Assembly: GCA_025766275.1 (NCBI GenBank)
Contig: JAFKAC010000009.1
Coordinates: forward strand, 2,170,001-2,234,000
DNA length: 64,000 bases
Direction: 5' to 3'
Origin: Lactarius indigo
Lineage: Eukaryota > Basidiomycota > Agaricomycetes > Russulales > Russulaceae
Shown: positions 47,227 to 56,832 of the stretch, in pieces
How the letters are laid out: every line of letters starts with the position of its first letter
How positions within the stretch are numbered: the first letter of the stretch is position 1
Notes under the pieces: model-generated
Database searches by the model: none
Told to the model about the DNA's origin: nothing
What the model saw: the letters and a program-made list of their open reading frames with translations, nothing else
Translations under genes and position numbers: made by a program

Positions 47227-50200
47227 CTATTTCCTGCCTCCTACATTTGATGTTGCTTCTCCTTGCGCGAATCTTCCTGAGTCTTGTATGTACTTGATCA
47301 GTGGGATGATCGACTTGGGGTCTTGTAGTATCTTTGCGTATGACCCTTCCGTCGCCTTTCTTTTCTTGAATAGAGTCCAGCGCTCGTGTGCGTACGCTGG
47401 GCAATCCAGGATGAAGTGCTGTGGAGTTTCAGGGCTGTGTCCGCACGCCGGGCAGCTGGCGCTTTCCGCTCTTTTGAATCTGAATAGGTAGGCATTGAGT
47501 GGGAAATGTCCCGATCTCAGTTGGAACAGCCAGCTTGCTCCCTTTCTAGATAAATTGGGGTCGCTCGTCAGTTTCAGGAATTTAGGGGAGGGTAGTGATA
47601 CGTCTATCTGATTAAGTCTGTGAGCTCGTGTTGACGCTTGCCAGTCGCCCTTCCACCAGGCTTTGAGTTTCTCTTTGAAGTGCTGTCTTGACGCGGATTT
47701 GTTGATCTTGAGGGGCTGGCGTAGGTGTGGCGGTAGGGCGGCGGGTGGCGATGATTTTCCTCCGGCAGCCTCTTTGGCTTCTTCGTCTGCTTTTTCGTTG
47801 CCTTGTATATTTACATGTCCAGCCGTCCAGCGTATTGTGAGCGAGAGCTTGGGCCCCCCATTTTTGCGTAGCTTTGACGCTGTTGTGCGAAAGAGGTCGG
47901 CTAGGGAGTGCCCCGAGCTGCTGCGTGGTGAGGTTACCGCTGAGATCGCCGCTTGGTTGTCTACTCCCAGTGCGATGCTGGTTTTGTTGTTCTTTTCGGT
48001 CTTGATGAGGTGGAGTCCTAGTAGGAGGCCTACCAGTTCTGCCTCGAAGACCGTGTGATGTTCTATTTGGCCTAGGTGGTAGTGGAGCGCTCTTGTTTCT
48101 TTGCCCGCTCTGACCAGTATCGCCGCCGCTCCTACCGTTCCGTTGTGTGCTGAGCCGTCGGTGTATATTTTTATTACCTCTGCTCCATTCTTGTCGGCTT
48201 CTATTGAAGCTTCTTTGTCCTTGGCTATGTCTAGTCTGAAGGGACGCTTATGGGAGAGGGCTGGGTCATGAAAGACTGTGGGGATCTTTTCGAACGTTTG
48301 CGGCTTGATTGAGAACGTCTGCATGAGGTGGTGCAGGGGTGATTTGTGTTTCTTTGTTCTGTAGTTTGCGCATCTTTTTGCGGGGCTGTAGAGCGGGTGC
48401 TCTTTTGGAAGAGTCGCGTAGCGAGTTGCCGCCCTGTGGAGGTGCTTTTCAGTTTCGAGTTTTATCGGTAAGATGAAAGCGTGTGCGTCTAGGACGTCGG
48501 TGGGCGATGTCCTTAAGCCTCCAGTAATTGCCAGGGCTCCAGCCCTTTGGATGGTCGCGAATTTGCTCCCGCGCCTTATTGCTCTTTCAGGGTTTGCAGT
48601 TTCCTTGGTGCGACCTTCCGCGCTTCCCCATACGTCGACCGCGTATAGGATGCGGGGGATTGCTACGCTCTGGTACAACCTTCTTGCGTATTTCAGTGTG
48701 ATACCCCAACTTGGGGCGGCCGCCCTTCTGATCTGTCCGGCCCATTTCATGCCCTTTTCTAGGGCGTGGTTGTGCTGTACGCCCCAGTTGAGGTGTTGAT
48801 CGAAATATACTCCTAGGTACTTCGCATGTTTCGACGGGATGAGCGTGGTGTCGAGCAATTTCATGGGAGTTCTTTGCTTCTTGCAGTTCTGATGAGTGAA
48901 GTCAATCAGTGCGAGTTTGCTGAACTCGAAGCGAGAGTTATGGGTATTAGACCATTCAATTGCTCCACCTTTCCTTGTCATCATGTCCGATAGCGTGTTA
49001 TGTGTGATGGTGAAGTTTTCCCCCGTGGCGATTAGGATCGTGTCATCCACATATGCGATTGCTGATTCGCTATCTTTGTTTGGGATGTCTAGGATGTCGG
49101 CGTTGTAGTATTGGTAGAGTATCATGGACAGGGGGTCGCCCTGTCCTATTCCGTTGTTGATTGGGATGTTATCTGAAATGAAATCGTCGAATTTCAGCAT
49201 AGTGAAACGGTTCCGGAGTAGGTTCTGGGTGAATTTCACTAATTTATCTGGTACTCGACGTTTTTTCATGTTATGTATTAGCTTCTCATTGACGGCGTTG
49301 GGGAAGGCTCCTTCTATATCCAGGAGGAGTACTGAAGCGACTTCTTTCCTTCTCCATGCGTCCTTGATCCGGATCGTGAGCAGGTGCATCGCGTCCGTTG
49401 TTGTGCGAGCTGGGCGTCCACCGTAGTGGTGTTGAGGGAGGAGTTGGTGCTTCTCAGTGTAGTAGGAAAGTTGCTCAGCCATTATGGATGTCAGTACTTT
49501 CGCGAGCGTGTTCAGGAGAGCGATAGGCCTATAGGCCTTGGGAATATCATATCTCGGTTTGCCCGGTTTTCTCAGTACAACTGTCGTAAATGTTTTCCAA
49601 GGGTTGAAGTACCATCCTTTGTTAACGATGGCGTTGTATATCGCCCAGAGCCTGTTGATGATGATGTCAGCGCTTTTGATCAAGACGATATTAGGAATCC
49701 CGTCAGGGCCTGGGGCCTTGTAGGGGCTTAGCCGTGCGATGTGTTTCCGAATTTGTTCCTTGGTTATGGTCTTCATCGTGCCGATTGGAGTGGGGTACGT
49801 GGGGCTGGTTGGGTCTGCGGGCGGGTCTGGTGGTTTGCAGGGGAAGAACGTTCTGGCCAGGGCTGCACTTTTTTCCGTGTTTTGACTTACGGTTGTTTCG
49901 CCCGAGCTGGTTTGTATCTTTAGAGGGGGGATCCTGGTCTTTCCCCCGTCACTTGCCGGCGCTGAAATGTACCTGTGTGCCGTCCAGATGTCTGGGTCAG
50001 TCGCTTTCTCCAGCCAGTCCCTCCAGTGGTGTTGTTTTGTGTATTGAATAGCCTTATCGTATTTTCTGCGGGTGAGCTTGTAAGAGACGTGAATTTGATG
50101 GTCCGGTTGGTCTCTGTATTTGTGTGCTGCTCTTCCGAGTTTCTCTGTTTCTTTGCGCAGAGCTTTGAGCTCTTTCGTCCACCAATGTTTTGATTTTGTG

Positions 50201-51180
50201 TTGATGATCGTGATGGGGACTTCAGCCGTGATAGTTTCCTGTATAGCGGTAGTCAGCCTATCGCATTCAACGTCTAGATGTGATTGGGAGGTTATCGGGT
50301 TGGGAACGCCCATCTTCGTTATCTTTTCCTCCAGTGATTTGTGGAAGTCGTCCCAATCGACGTCCCTAAAGTTCCTGGTGGCCTGTGCGGGGGCTTTCAT
50401 CAGCTCGATGTCAATGACAGTGACAATAGGGATGTGATCCGAGTTTACTCCCTGCGCCTCGGGGAGAGTGTCGCATGAGATCACCGCATCAAGACTGTGG
50501 TCTGTCATGAACACGTTGTCCAGTCTTGTCCATTTTTTAGTGACGTGGTGGACGTGGGTAGGGGTACCCTTGGCTAACGCCATGTCCATTCCCAGGTCGG
50601 CTACGCTTTTGAGGAGCAGTTCCGCTGCGTGGATCGCGTCTGGCTTGAAGAGCCTACTGTCCTCCGGGCTATCCCAGTACGGGTGGTGGCGGTTAAAGTC
50701 GCCTAGCCAGATCAGGTGGTGGTTTTGCTTGGAGGAGTCGTTGCCTAGAATGTACTGCTTGTGTTTTCTGTGGTAGGCGGTCAGCGCCTTGAGGGTGTCA
50801 TCGTGTTCGCAGTCATTGTAGATGTTGAAGATCGAGAGTGTCCCCCAACTTTCCTTCACGCGCAGGGCCGTGATATCACCTGACGGGAATTCGATCTGTT
50901 CCCAAGTTTCTGTGAGTATATCGCCTCGTATTAGAATGACTGAACGCGTCTTATTTGGTTGTGTTTCATGCGTTGAGGGGTAGATGGGTACCCAGTCTTT
51001 CGAGGCGATGGATTTGTTGAGGAAGTTGATGGACGGTTCTTGTAGTGCTATGATGTCGATGCCGAGGCTTACCAGCTTGCCGCTGCTGATAAGTCCGTGC
51101 TGACATGATGGGGATTTGTTGATGTTTTGCTGCCAGATTGCGAGGTTCTTGCGTTCCTTGGTTAGGTCGTGTAAATTCAT
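47227..51180 (-). CDS. LINE ORF2: endonuclease, reverse transcriptase, RNase H (1317 aa)
   Basis: ATG at 51180, uninterrupted. The AP-like endonuclease covers residues 1-270 (NINKSP, DIIALQEPS, WLGDFNRHHP, GVNSDHIPI). The RT lies at about 430-760 (GPDGIPNIVLIK, YRPIALLNTLAKVL, LLLDIEGAFPNAV, GIGQGDPLS, AYVDDTILIAT). RNase H is near 1040-1170 (KIYTDGSAHNG, VFEAELVGL, DNQAAIS, GNEKADEEAKEAAG). A C-terminal zinc-type motif CPACGHSPETPQHFILDC ends the protein. It nicks the target and copies the element RNA in place. An RNase H domain points to the I/Tad group rather than L1 or RTE. All catalytic motifs are present. Confidence 0.96.
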   Translation of the reverse strand: MNLHDLTKERKNLAIWQQNINKSPSCQHGLISSGKLVSLGIDIIALQEPSINFLNKSIASKDWVPIYPSTHETQPNKTRSVILIRGDILTETWEQIEFPSGDITALRVKESWGTLSIFNIYNDCEHDDTLKALTAYHRKHKQYILGNDSSKQNHHLIWLGDFNRHHPYWDSPEDSRLFKPDAIHAAELLLKSVADLGMDMALAKGTPTHVHHVTKKWTRLDNVFMTDHSLDAVISCDTLPEAQGVNSDHIPIVTVIDIELMKAPAQATRNFRDVDWDDFHKSLEEKITKMGVPNPITSQSHLDVECDRLTTAIQETITAEVPITIINTKSKHWWTKELKALRKETEKLGRAAHKYRDQPDHQIHVSYKLTRRKYDKAIQYTKQHHWRDWLEKATDPDIWTAHRYISAPASDGGKTRIPPLKIQTSSGETTVSQNTEKSAALARTFFPCKPPDPPADPTSPTYPTPIGTMKTITKEQIRKHIARLSPYKAPGPDGIPNIVLIKSADIIINRLWAIYNAIVNKGWYFNPWKTFTTVVLRKPGKPRYDIPKAYRPIALLNTLAKVLTSIMAEQLSYYTEKHQLLPQHHYGGRPARTTTDAMHLLTIRIKDAWRRKEVASVLLLDIEGAFPNAVNEKLIHNMKKRRVPDKLVKFTQNLLRNRFTMLKFDDFISDNIPINNGIGQGDPLSMILYQYYNADILDIPNKDSESAIAYVDDTILIATGENFTITHNTLSDMMTRKGGAIEWSNTHNSRFEFSKLALIDFTHQNCKKQRTPMKLLDTTLIPSKHAKYLGVYFDQHLNWGVQHNHALEKGMKWAGQIRRAAAPSWGITLKYARRLYQSVAIPRILYAVDVWGSAEGRTKETANPERAIRRGSKFATIQRAGALAITGGLRTSPTDVLDAHAFILPIKLETEKHLHRAATRYATLPKEHPLYSPAKRCANYRTKKHKSPLHHLMQTFSIKPQTFEKIPTVFHDPALSHKRPFRLDIAKDKEASIEADKNGAEVIKIYTDGSAHNGTVGAAAILVRAGKETRALHYHLGQIEHHTVFEAELVGLLLGLHLIKTEKNNKTSIALGVDNQAAISAVTSPRSSSGHSLADLFRTTASKLRKNGGPKLSLTIRWTAGHVNIQGNEKADEEAKEAAGGKSSPPAALPPHLRQPLKINKSASRQHFKEKLKAWWKGDWQASTRAHRLNQIDVSLPSPKFLKLTSDPNLSRKGASWLFQLRSGHFPLNAYLFRFKRAESASCPACGHSPETPQHFILDCPAYAHERWTLFKKRKATEGSYAKILQDPKSIIPLIKYIQDSGRFAQGEATSNVGGRK

Positions 51181-51183
51181 ATG

Positions 51184-53029
51184 TTAGGGGTCTGGAGGAA
51201 GTCCGCTGGCAAGTCGTTTATGTCTCCCTCGAAGTGGATGTCGTAGTCTTCTTCGTCTGTGTAAGGGCTTGGGTGGTAGAGGATGCGGCGCCCGTGGGAG
51301 GGAGTCTACCACCTTCCCGAAGAAGTCTTCGATTATTGCCTGGTCGTCTACTTTGCCTTTGGTCGGACGCTTCTTATGTTTCTGTATTTGACGTGTTGGT
51401 GGGTGGCGTGTTCTGCTGTGGAGAGTGGGGAGAGATCCCACCCAGGTATTTTTCTGGGAATTTGTCGTCGAGGGGAAGCCTGTCGGGTTGCAGGGTTAGC
51501 GTCCAGTCCTCGTCGGTTGGGAAAAATACTAGGTTGTTTTCAGGGTGGTACCCGTTGTAGTCGTCGCACTTCCTGAGGAAGGCCGGACAATCTCGATCCC
51601 AGCTGGCGTGCGTGTCTGACTTGCATGAGACGCAGTAGCGTTTTCCTTCCGTTTTGCAGTCCCTGGTTTTGTGCTGTTCGCCGCAGGTGCCACAGGTGTC
51701 GTGTATGGCATGGCAGTTGGTTGCGTAGTGCCCCCATTTCCTGCACTTCATGCACTGTTTGGGTTCGTGCTTCAGCTTTTTGGGGAACGTCCTGACGCTG
51801 CATATGTATAAGTCAGTCCTTGATTATTCTATTAGCTAACACGGCGGATGAGAGGGAGAAGACGGCGTAGGCGAATCTTTGGCCTTGTGATCGCCTTTGT
51901 TCAGGTTTGATCCATTTGGCTCTCCTCAAGGTATTCTCCGGGAGTCGGTTGACTTCTTCTATTTCTCTGAGGTGGCTGGGTTTGGACGGGTCGAAGGTAG
52001 TCGGGATTCTGGGGACGACGATGGGGAAGGTTGTCTCCCTGACGGAAAGTCCAGAGTCGAACTTCCTTGTGAACTCGAAGCTCATTGATGGGGGTTTTGA
52101 ACCAGTCCGCCGCTTCTTTTGATGCGAATTGGAGGATAAGGCTTCCATTTCTGAGCTTGATGACCTGCTCTACTTTAGCGCCTTCTGGTGGGGGGGGAAG
52201 AATGTCTGCTAGGACTTTGTCTGCCCGCTCCTGAATTTCGAAGGTGTTCAGGTATGAGTCTTCTCCTTTCTCTGAGTCGAAAATAACTTGTTTGGACTTC
52301 TTCTCCCTGCTTATGTCGACGCCGGTGAGGATGTCTTGTGGGGAGCGGCCGCCAATTGTGTGTGCTGGGTGAGGGGGGAGCTGGGGGTCGCTCCACATAG
52401 AGCTGCGTGGTGGTGAGCGCTTCCTTGTATGAGCGAGCTGTGCTAGCCGCTTGAGAGGTAGCTGCCGTGGCTTCACTGATGGATTTTGCCATGTCAGGAG
52501 GCTGCTTTGTCCAGAGAGGATTGCGGTCTCCCCTAGTTCGTTGATGGCCTTCTGTAGGATGACGTGGTCAGCTAGGGAGCTTTTGACTATGTCGCTTATC
52601 TTTTCCATCTCTCTTTGTAGTGACGACTCCAAGCATTCGCTGACTTTCTGCGTGAGGGTTTCCACAGCTAGGGGCGGATGTTGCGCTGGCACTTTGTGGT
52701 CGTGCATGAGCGCTGCCAATGCTTGAAGGGATGTGGTCATTCCCTTGGGGGCAGAGGCGCTGTATTTCTTAATGATTAGCGTGAGGGTACAGGAGGAAAG
52801 GTGGAGGGCGTAATGGGGTTCTCCTCGATGTAGCAGTCATCTTCTTTAGCACCTTTTTGGCTTCTGTTGAAGCGTTGAAGGTTTTGGGCTTTGGCTGCTC
52901 CATGCTTGGTGTTGCGATGGGAGTGCTAGGCCTGACGTTTGCTTTGGAGGCTGATCTGGTAGTTCTGGGGGGCGGAACTGGGGGGGAGCGCCCTGAGGGG
53001 CCCGGATTGGTAATTCCTTTTGGGGTCAT
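51184..53029 (-). pseudogene. LINE ORF1 (zinc-knuckle RNA-binding protein), frameshifted
   Basis: Likely start at ATG 53029 (MTPKGITNPGPSG). The protein is then read in pieces: a Pro/Ser-rich head (53029-52769), a coiled coil (REMEKISDIVKSSLADHVIL), a Ser/Ala linker in another frame (SEATAATSQAASTARSYKEA), a core (EIQERADKVLADILPPP, NGSLILQFASKEAADWF), then after a shift at a run of five C (near 52090) FAYAVFSLSSAVLANRI. It ends with a gag-like knuckle set (CRKWGHYATNCH, CGTCGEQHKTRDC). At least three one-base shifts are needed, several at homopolymers, so either mutation or assembly error is possible. The end is 51184, 3 bp before the ORF2 ATG. Confidence 0.78.
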
Positions 53030-53893
53030 ACCGTCCGGCAGGGGCGTGATTGCTTCTAATGAAGCTTTTCTTTTCGGATGGTGTAGGGAGGATTGGTAGT
53101 GCTAGTGTGCGTGTACGTGGGATGTTTGTGTATATATTCCTTTCTGCGGTGTATTGTGCTACCTCTACCCTTAAGTCAGTGTGACGTGGCTTAGGTGGTG
53201 GTGGTTGCCGAGAAAGGAAGTTTTTTGTGAAGCAGAAGTGTCTGGCACACAAGCAGTGAGAACTGATGTGGACCAGGAGCGTATATGGTACTCTACTTAT
53301 ACTCCTACAGAGGGTGACAGTAGTACAAGGTAAGTAACGCTAGTCACAGAATACAAAGGTGCTATTGTTCTACAAAGGGACAAAGGAGTGGACACTTTGA
53401 GAACAAGGGAAAGGAGAACAAGGAGAGTCCAGAACTAGATGATATCATACTGACATCATAATAAAGATAATTCCAAGTAAAGAACAAAGAAAAGTGCAAA
53501 GGCGTTATACAACGCAGAGTCCAGATTGTATGATGTCATAGAAGTACAGTGATGTCATAGATGACGCAATGGTAAGTCCAGATTGTATAGATCAAATGGT
53601 ATCTAATCTACAAGTCCTGTATGTCTAATCTAAAGCAGTCCATGCTGTTAGTCCAGTCCGTGTGAGCTGCTAAGTGCGCAAGGGTCACTTATCAACAGGA
53701 CTTTCTCCTCAAGAAGAAGATGGCCACCCCTATGTTCAGCAAGTTGCCATGGGACGCGTGGGGCTTGTACACACGTGCCATGCTCACAGACTGTCAATTC
53801 GACTTCCTTCTTTTATGTGACGACGTGACATGGAAGCTTTATGAGTGGTCCACTCAGAACTACCTGGGCTGGGCTGGCAACCGGGGACTCTGA

Positions 53894-54614
53894 ACGAAGA
53901 TCCCCAACCAGGACACGGGTGTCATGAACCTATAAACCTGGTCGTGACTCAAGGCGCTTAGTACCGGTCCAGAGTGGACTGGGCTTATGTCATCAACTTC
54001 CTAAAGGGGAAATCCGAAATCGGAGTTTGAATTTCGCTCTCCAATGGTCACGTGATGTATCACGTGATTACTCTGTCTTTCCAAGTCACATGTGCATGTA
54101 CACATGTATCAATCAACAGTTGATCATTTATCGATCAACAAAGATAATCAACCAAGTCACAAGAAACACGTGTTCTAATCATGGGTTCCGCAGCTGCTGC
54201 GGAATCACGCCACTATGGCACAATATGGCATCATCGACTGCAGCACAGTCGTACCATGCTTATCCTTTATTCTGATTGGACAGTATTAATAACTAGTCTC
54301 TAGAATGTTCCAATCCGCAGTATTGCGCAGCACTCGTGGACAGGCCCTAAGCCTGCCCTAAACCTACGCACAGACCACCCCATGTAGTATATAAGCTAGT
54401 GCAATCTATCGGACAGTCCCTCAGACTGTCCACTTGTGACATCTTCCTCTCTTGCCTCTCAGCTCCTTCAAGTGCCCCACCTTGTGTGCGCCACTATTCT
54501 CTTTGAGCCAAGACGCCTCCTCTTCGCCCCTTTCAACGTTCTCTCCGTCTCTACCTCGCCCGCCGTCGTCTTCAACCGTATCCCTCGCTGTCGAGTGACA
54601 GTGAGTTCACCACA
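53894..54614. repeat. Possible LTR-like sequence upstream of gene F
   Basis: The stretch 53920-54600 begins TGTCATGAACC and ends CGAGTGACA, the TGTCA/TGACA ends typical of Ty3-type LTRs. It has a TATA-like GTATATAAGC at 54388 and a CT-rich start region. Flanking five bases do not match (ACGGG against GTGAG) and no clear primer site follows, so the assignment is tentative. It also has inverted repeats: TTCCGCAGCTGCTGCGGAA at 54185-54203 and GGACAGTCCCTCAGACTGTCC at 54411-54431. Confidence 0.35.
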
Positions 54615-56062
54615 ATGGGTAAGAATGAAGATGCCCTGAATGACCCCACCTTGATCAGGATGAAGTCAAGCAATGGAACGAACGATCCCAATGACAACAT
54701 ACAACCAGCTGACCATGTATTAGAGGGCAACAACAACAGGATCGTGGAGACGACACTGGAACCCAATGATGTGGGTTTCCTAGAGGCTGTTGATGATCCC
54801 AATAAGGGCCCTGGCCCATTAACACAACTGGTACGTGGTGTCTTCATCCCCCCCCCTCTACGACACTAACACACCTTCTAAGCCCCAAGGGCCTGTGGTC
54901 TCAGAAGAAAACCTGGCCCCATCAACACAACCGGTGCGTCGCATCCTCCCTATTCTCGACGGCGCTAACATACATCCCAAGCCCCAAGGACCCATACAAT
55001 CGGTCATAGCCAACCCATTGTAAGGGCCTTTATCCAGTGCCGTCCCACATATCTTACATACCCCCTTTTCCTTAGCACACCCACAACCTCGAATTTGCCA
55101 CTAGGGTCTCACACAGGAGTGACGAGGATCAACCCATCCCCCACCGACCCAGCTTCCTCAGCACCCGTTCAGGTGAGTACAAGTCTATGACGCGAGCATT
55201 ATCTCAGATGTCCAAGGATCCCACAACAACCACACAGACACATGCAACACTGAGTGACGTACCCAGAGGGGCCTCAGCTGCAGTACCAACGGAAACCCAC
55301 CCTGGCCCAGACATCCCATCTCGACCCATTGGAATGACACCACCAGGTGGAAGTAGTACCACTGCAACGACCAGTGGGGCGATTCCACCTCGCCCTTGAA
55401 TCAAACTCAAACTCAATCCTCCAGTCAAATCGACGGCCATGCGGGAGGATCAGGACCTCGCCGCACCTCCAATGCCATCTGAACCGATGCAGACACCAGC
55501 ACCTGGTCCATCTGATGGCCAGACTCCTGATCCAGTCCATCCCAACCCACCCCCCATAAATCCAGCAATTCCCAACCTCCGTCTTGAGCGAGCCATGGCC
55601 AATGCGGAGAAAAAGCAAAAGGCCAAAGGCAAGACCACAACTGCAGCATCGAAGAAGCAAAAGACTGCAAATGGTCTAGCCAAACCTACCAGCATGATCA
55701 CCATCAAGTGCGTTTCACTCAGGTAGCATCCAACATACTAACATTTCATCTTCAGAAACATTTGTATGTGCCAGTGGAACGAACGGCAACCAGGCAGTCA
55801 AGGTCTTGCCGCCGACTTTGACGCATACTTCAAGGGGCTATCCAACGTAGACAAGGAGGTGCATTCATTCACACAAGCACACGCTGACACAGGCCCATTA
55901 CCTTGTCTCCCTGTGACCAGCCGTTCAAAAGGGAGATGCGTACTGCCCAAGCTGCCACAGTGAGTACTTATTGTCTTCGTAGCAGCACATATTGACAATT
56001 CTCTTTAGAGGAAGGCGAAGGCAACTTCCAAGAAGCCCAGTGAAGCGCCATCAATCAACTGA
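54615..56062 (+). CDS. Gene F, unrecognised small-exon gene
   Basis: ATG at 54615, TGA at 56060-56062, with at least seven exons. The N-terminus is Asn/Asp-rich (DPNDNIQPADHV, DDPNKGPGPLTQL). The next two exons both begin with CCCCAAGG (PQGPVVSEENLAP and PQGPIQSVIANPL) after introns ending in AAG, a sign of exon duplication. The middle is Pro/Thr/Ser-rich. The C-terminal part has NEKQ-type basic segments (EKKQKAKGKTTTAASKKQK) and CQWNERQPGSQGLAADFDAY, and the tail is Lys-rich (QKAKATSKKPSEAP). No known domain is seen. Several junctions are my choice among alternatives; around 55390-55440 a stop in one frame needs splicing. It could be a transposon-derived gene like those of the KDZ element. 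Confidence 0.45.
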
Positions 56063-56832
56063 CTGAATGTATGTGGGGCATGTGACTCAGAGCCTTCTTA
56101 TGCCCCTCTGCTTGTGCTGCTGGTATCAAATGCCCTGGCTCCACGATTCCATCTTGCACACGTTCGCAGTCACCCTGGATCATCTCTCTTCTGCTTCTCA
56201 ACTCTCTGTGCTCCTGCCGCTTCGCCTGCGTTGCCTTATGGACACCATATGCTTGGATGCGGCCTGGACAGCCCAACCCAGCCAAACTCTGTAGTGGCTC
56301 TGGGGTCAAGTTGGTCTTGTGTCTTTTTGATTACAGAATCAATGTTTTTTTTTATTAGAAATCAATTATTAATGCATAAAAATTGATTGCAATCATGAGA
56401 CGGAAAATCGATACTATCAGACTAGGTCTACGGTCATTCTACAACAATCGCCTGCAATCGAAAGGTGGCGATTTCGGATGATTTATGTTGATTCAACTGG
56501 GATATCGAGTGACTGGCCCCTGGTAAATTTATTTTGATTTTCCTCAAATATCCGTGATATTATCAATAGCAATCCAAGAAAACGGAGGGTTTATCTAAAT
56601 TTTATCTAAAATCTTTGACTATACATAACATTTAACCGACTCTTGGATTTTGTTTGACATAATCGATGTCATTCGAATATAATTCATACAAATCGACGGA
56701 CTTCCCACTGGGCTTGAGTTTTGAATTTCCATATGTCTGCTAAAAAAGGCAGGGGCCAAGTGTTATGAAAACCGCTGTAGCATGATCATGTGATCACATA
56801 TCACATGATGATAATGAGAACGCGTGGTCGCG
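56063..56832. other. AT-rich intergenic region
   Basis: About 770 bp with no gene. It includes a T9 run and ATCAATT/AATTGAT repeats near 56344-56390. Just before the nucleoporin start there are TGATCATGTGATCACATATCACATGATGA repeats (56782-56812) that may be promoter elements. Confidence 0.5.

Larger units (their letters stand above)
46767..53226 (-). mobile_element. Full-length LINE (Tad/I-like, with RNase H)
   Basis: 6460 bp on the minus strand. The 3' end is an 18-base A tail (T run 46767-46784 on the plus strand). The 12-bp target duplicate GTGAAGCAGAAG lies at 46755-46766 and 53227-53238. Two ORFs are present: ORF1 (frameshifted) and a complete ORF2. It is inserted in a family-2 LTR. A complete 5' leader and the perfect target duplicate indicate a full-length, recent insertion. 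Confidence 0.94.
46655..53697 (-). mobile_element. Solo LTR (copia family 2) in gene X, split by a LINE
   Basis: Minus-strand LTR at 46655-46766 plus 53239-53697. Starts TGATGAACAG, ends ATCAACA, flanked by GGACT (46650-46654, 53698-53702). Confidence 0.92.
41409..53893 (+). pseudogene. Gene X, unknown protein split by Harbinger, LTR and LINE
   Basis: Pieces at 41409-41512, 41562-41860, 46319-46654 and 53703-53893 give one continuous reading when insertions and one target duplicate each are removed. The ATT at 41858-41860 joins LRDAGNNTSPIA, and ...KARSIWD joins FLLKKKMATPMF. The protein has a coiled-coil middle (IKQKIQEIVGCKKEIDILK), a VGRPSKK motif and a Trp-rich end (LPWDAWGLYTRAML, WKLYEWSTQNYLGW). 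It stops at 53891. An in-frame TGA occurs before VGRPSKK (46519). I do not recognise a named family; repeated proteins of this style occur in mushroom genomes and may belong to transposons. Its 5' end is lost at the LTR junction. Dead. Confidence 0.7.
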
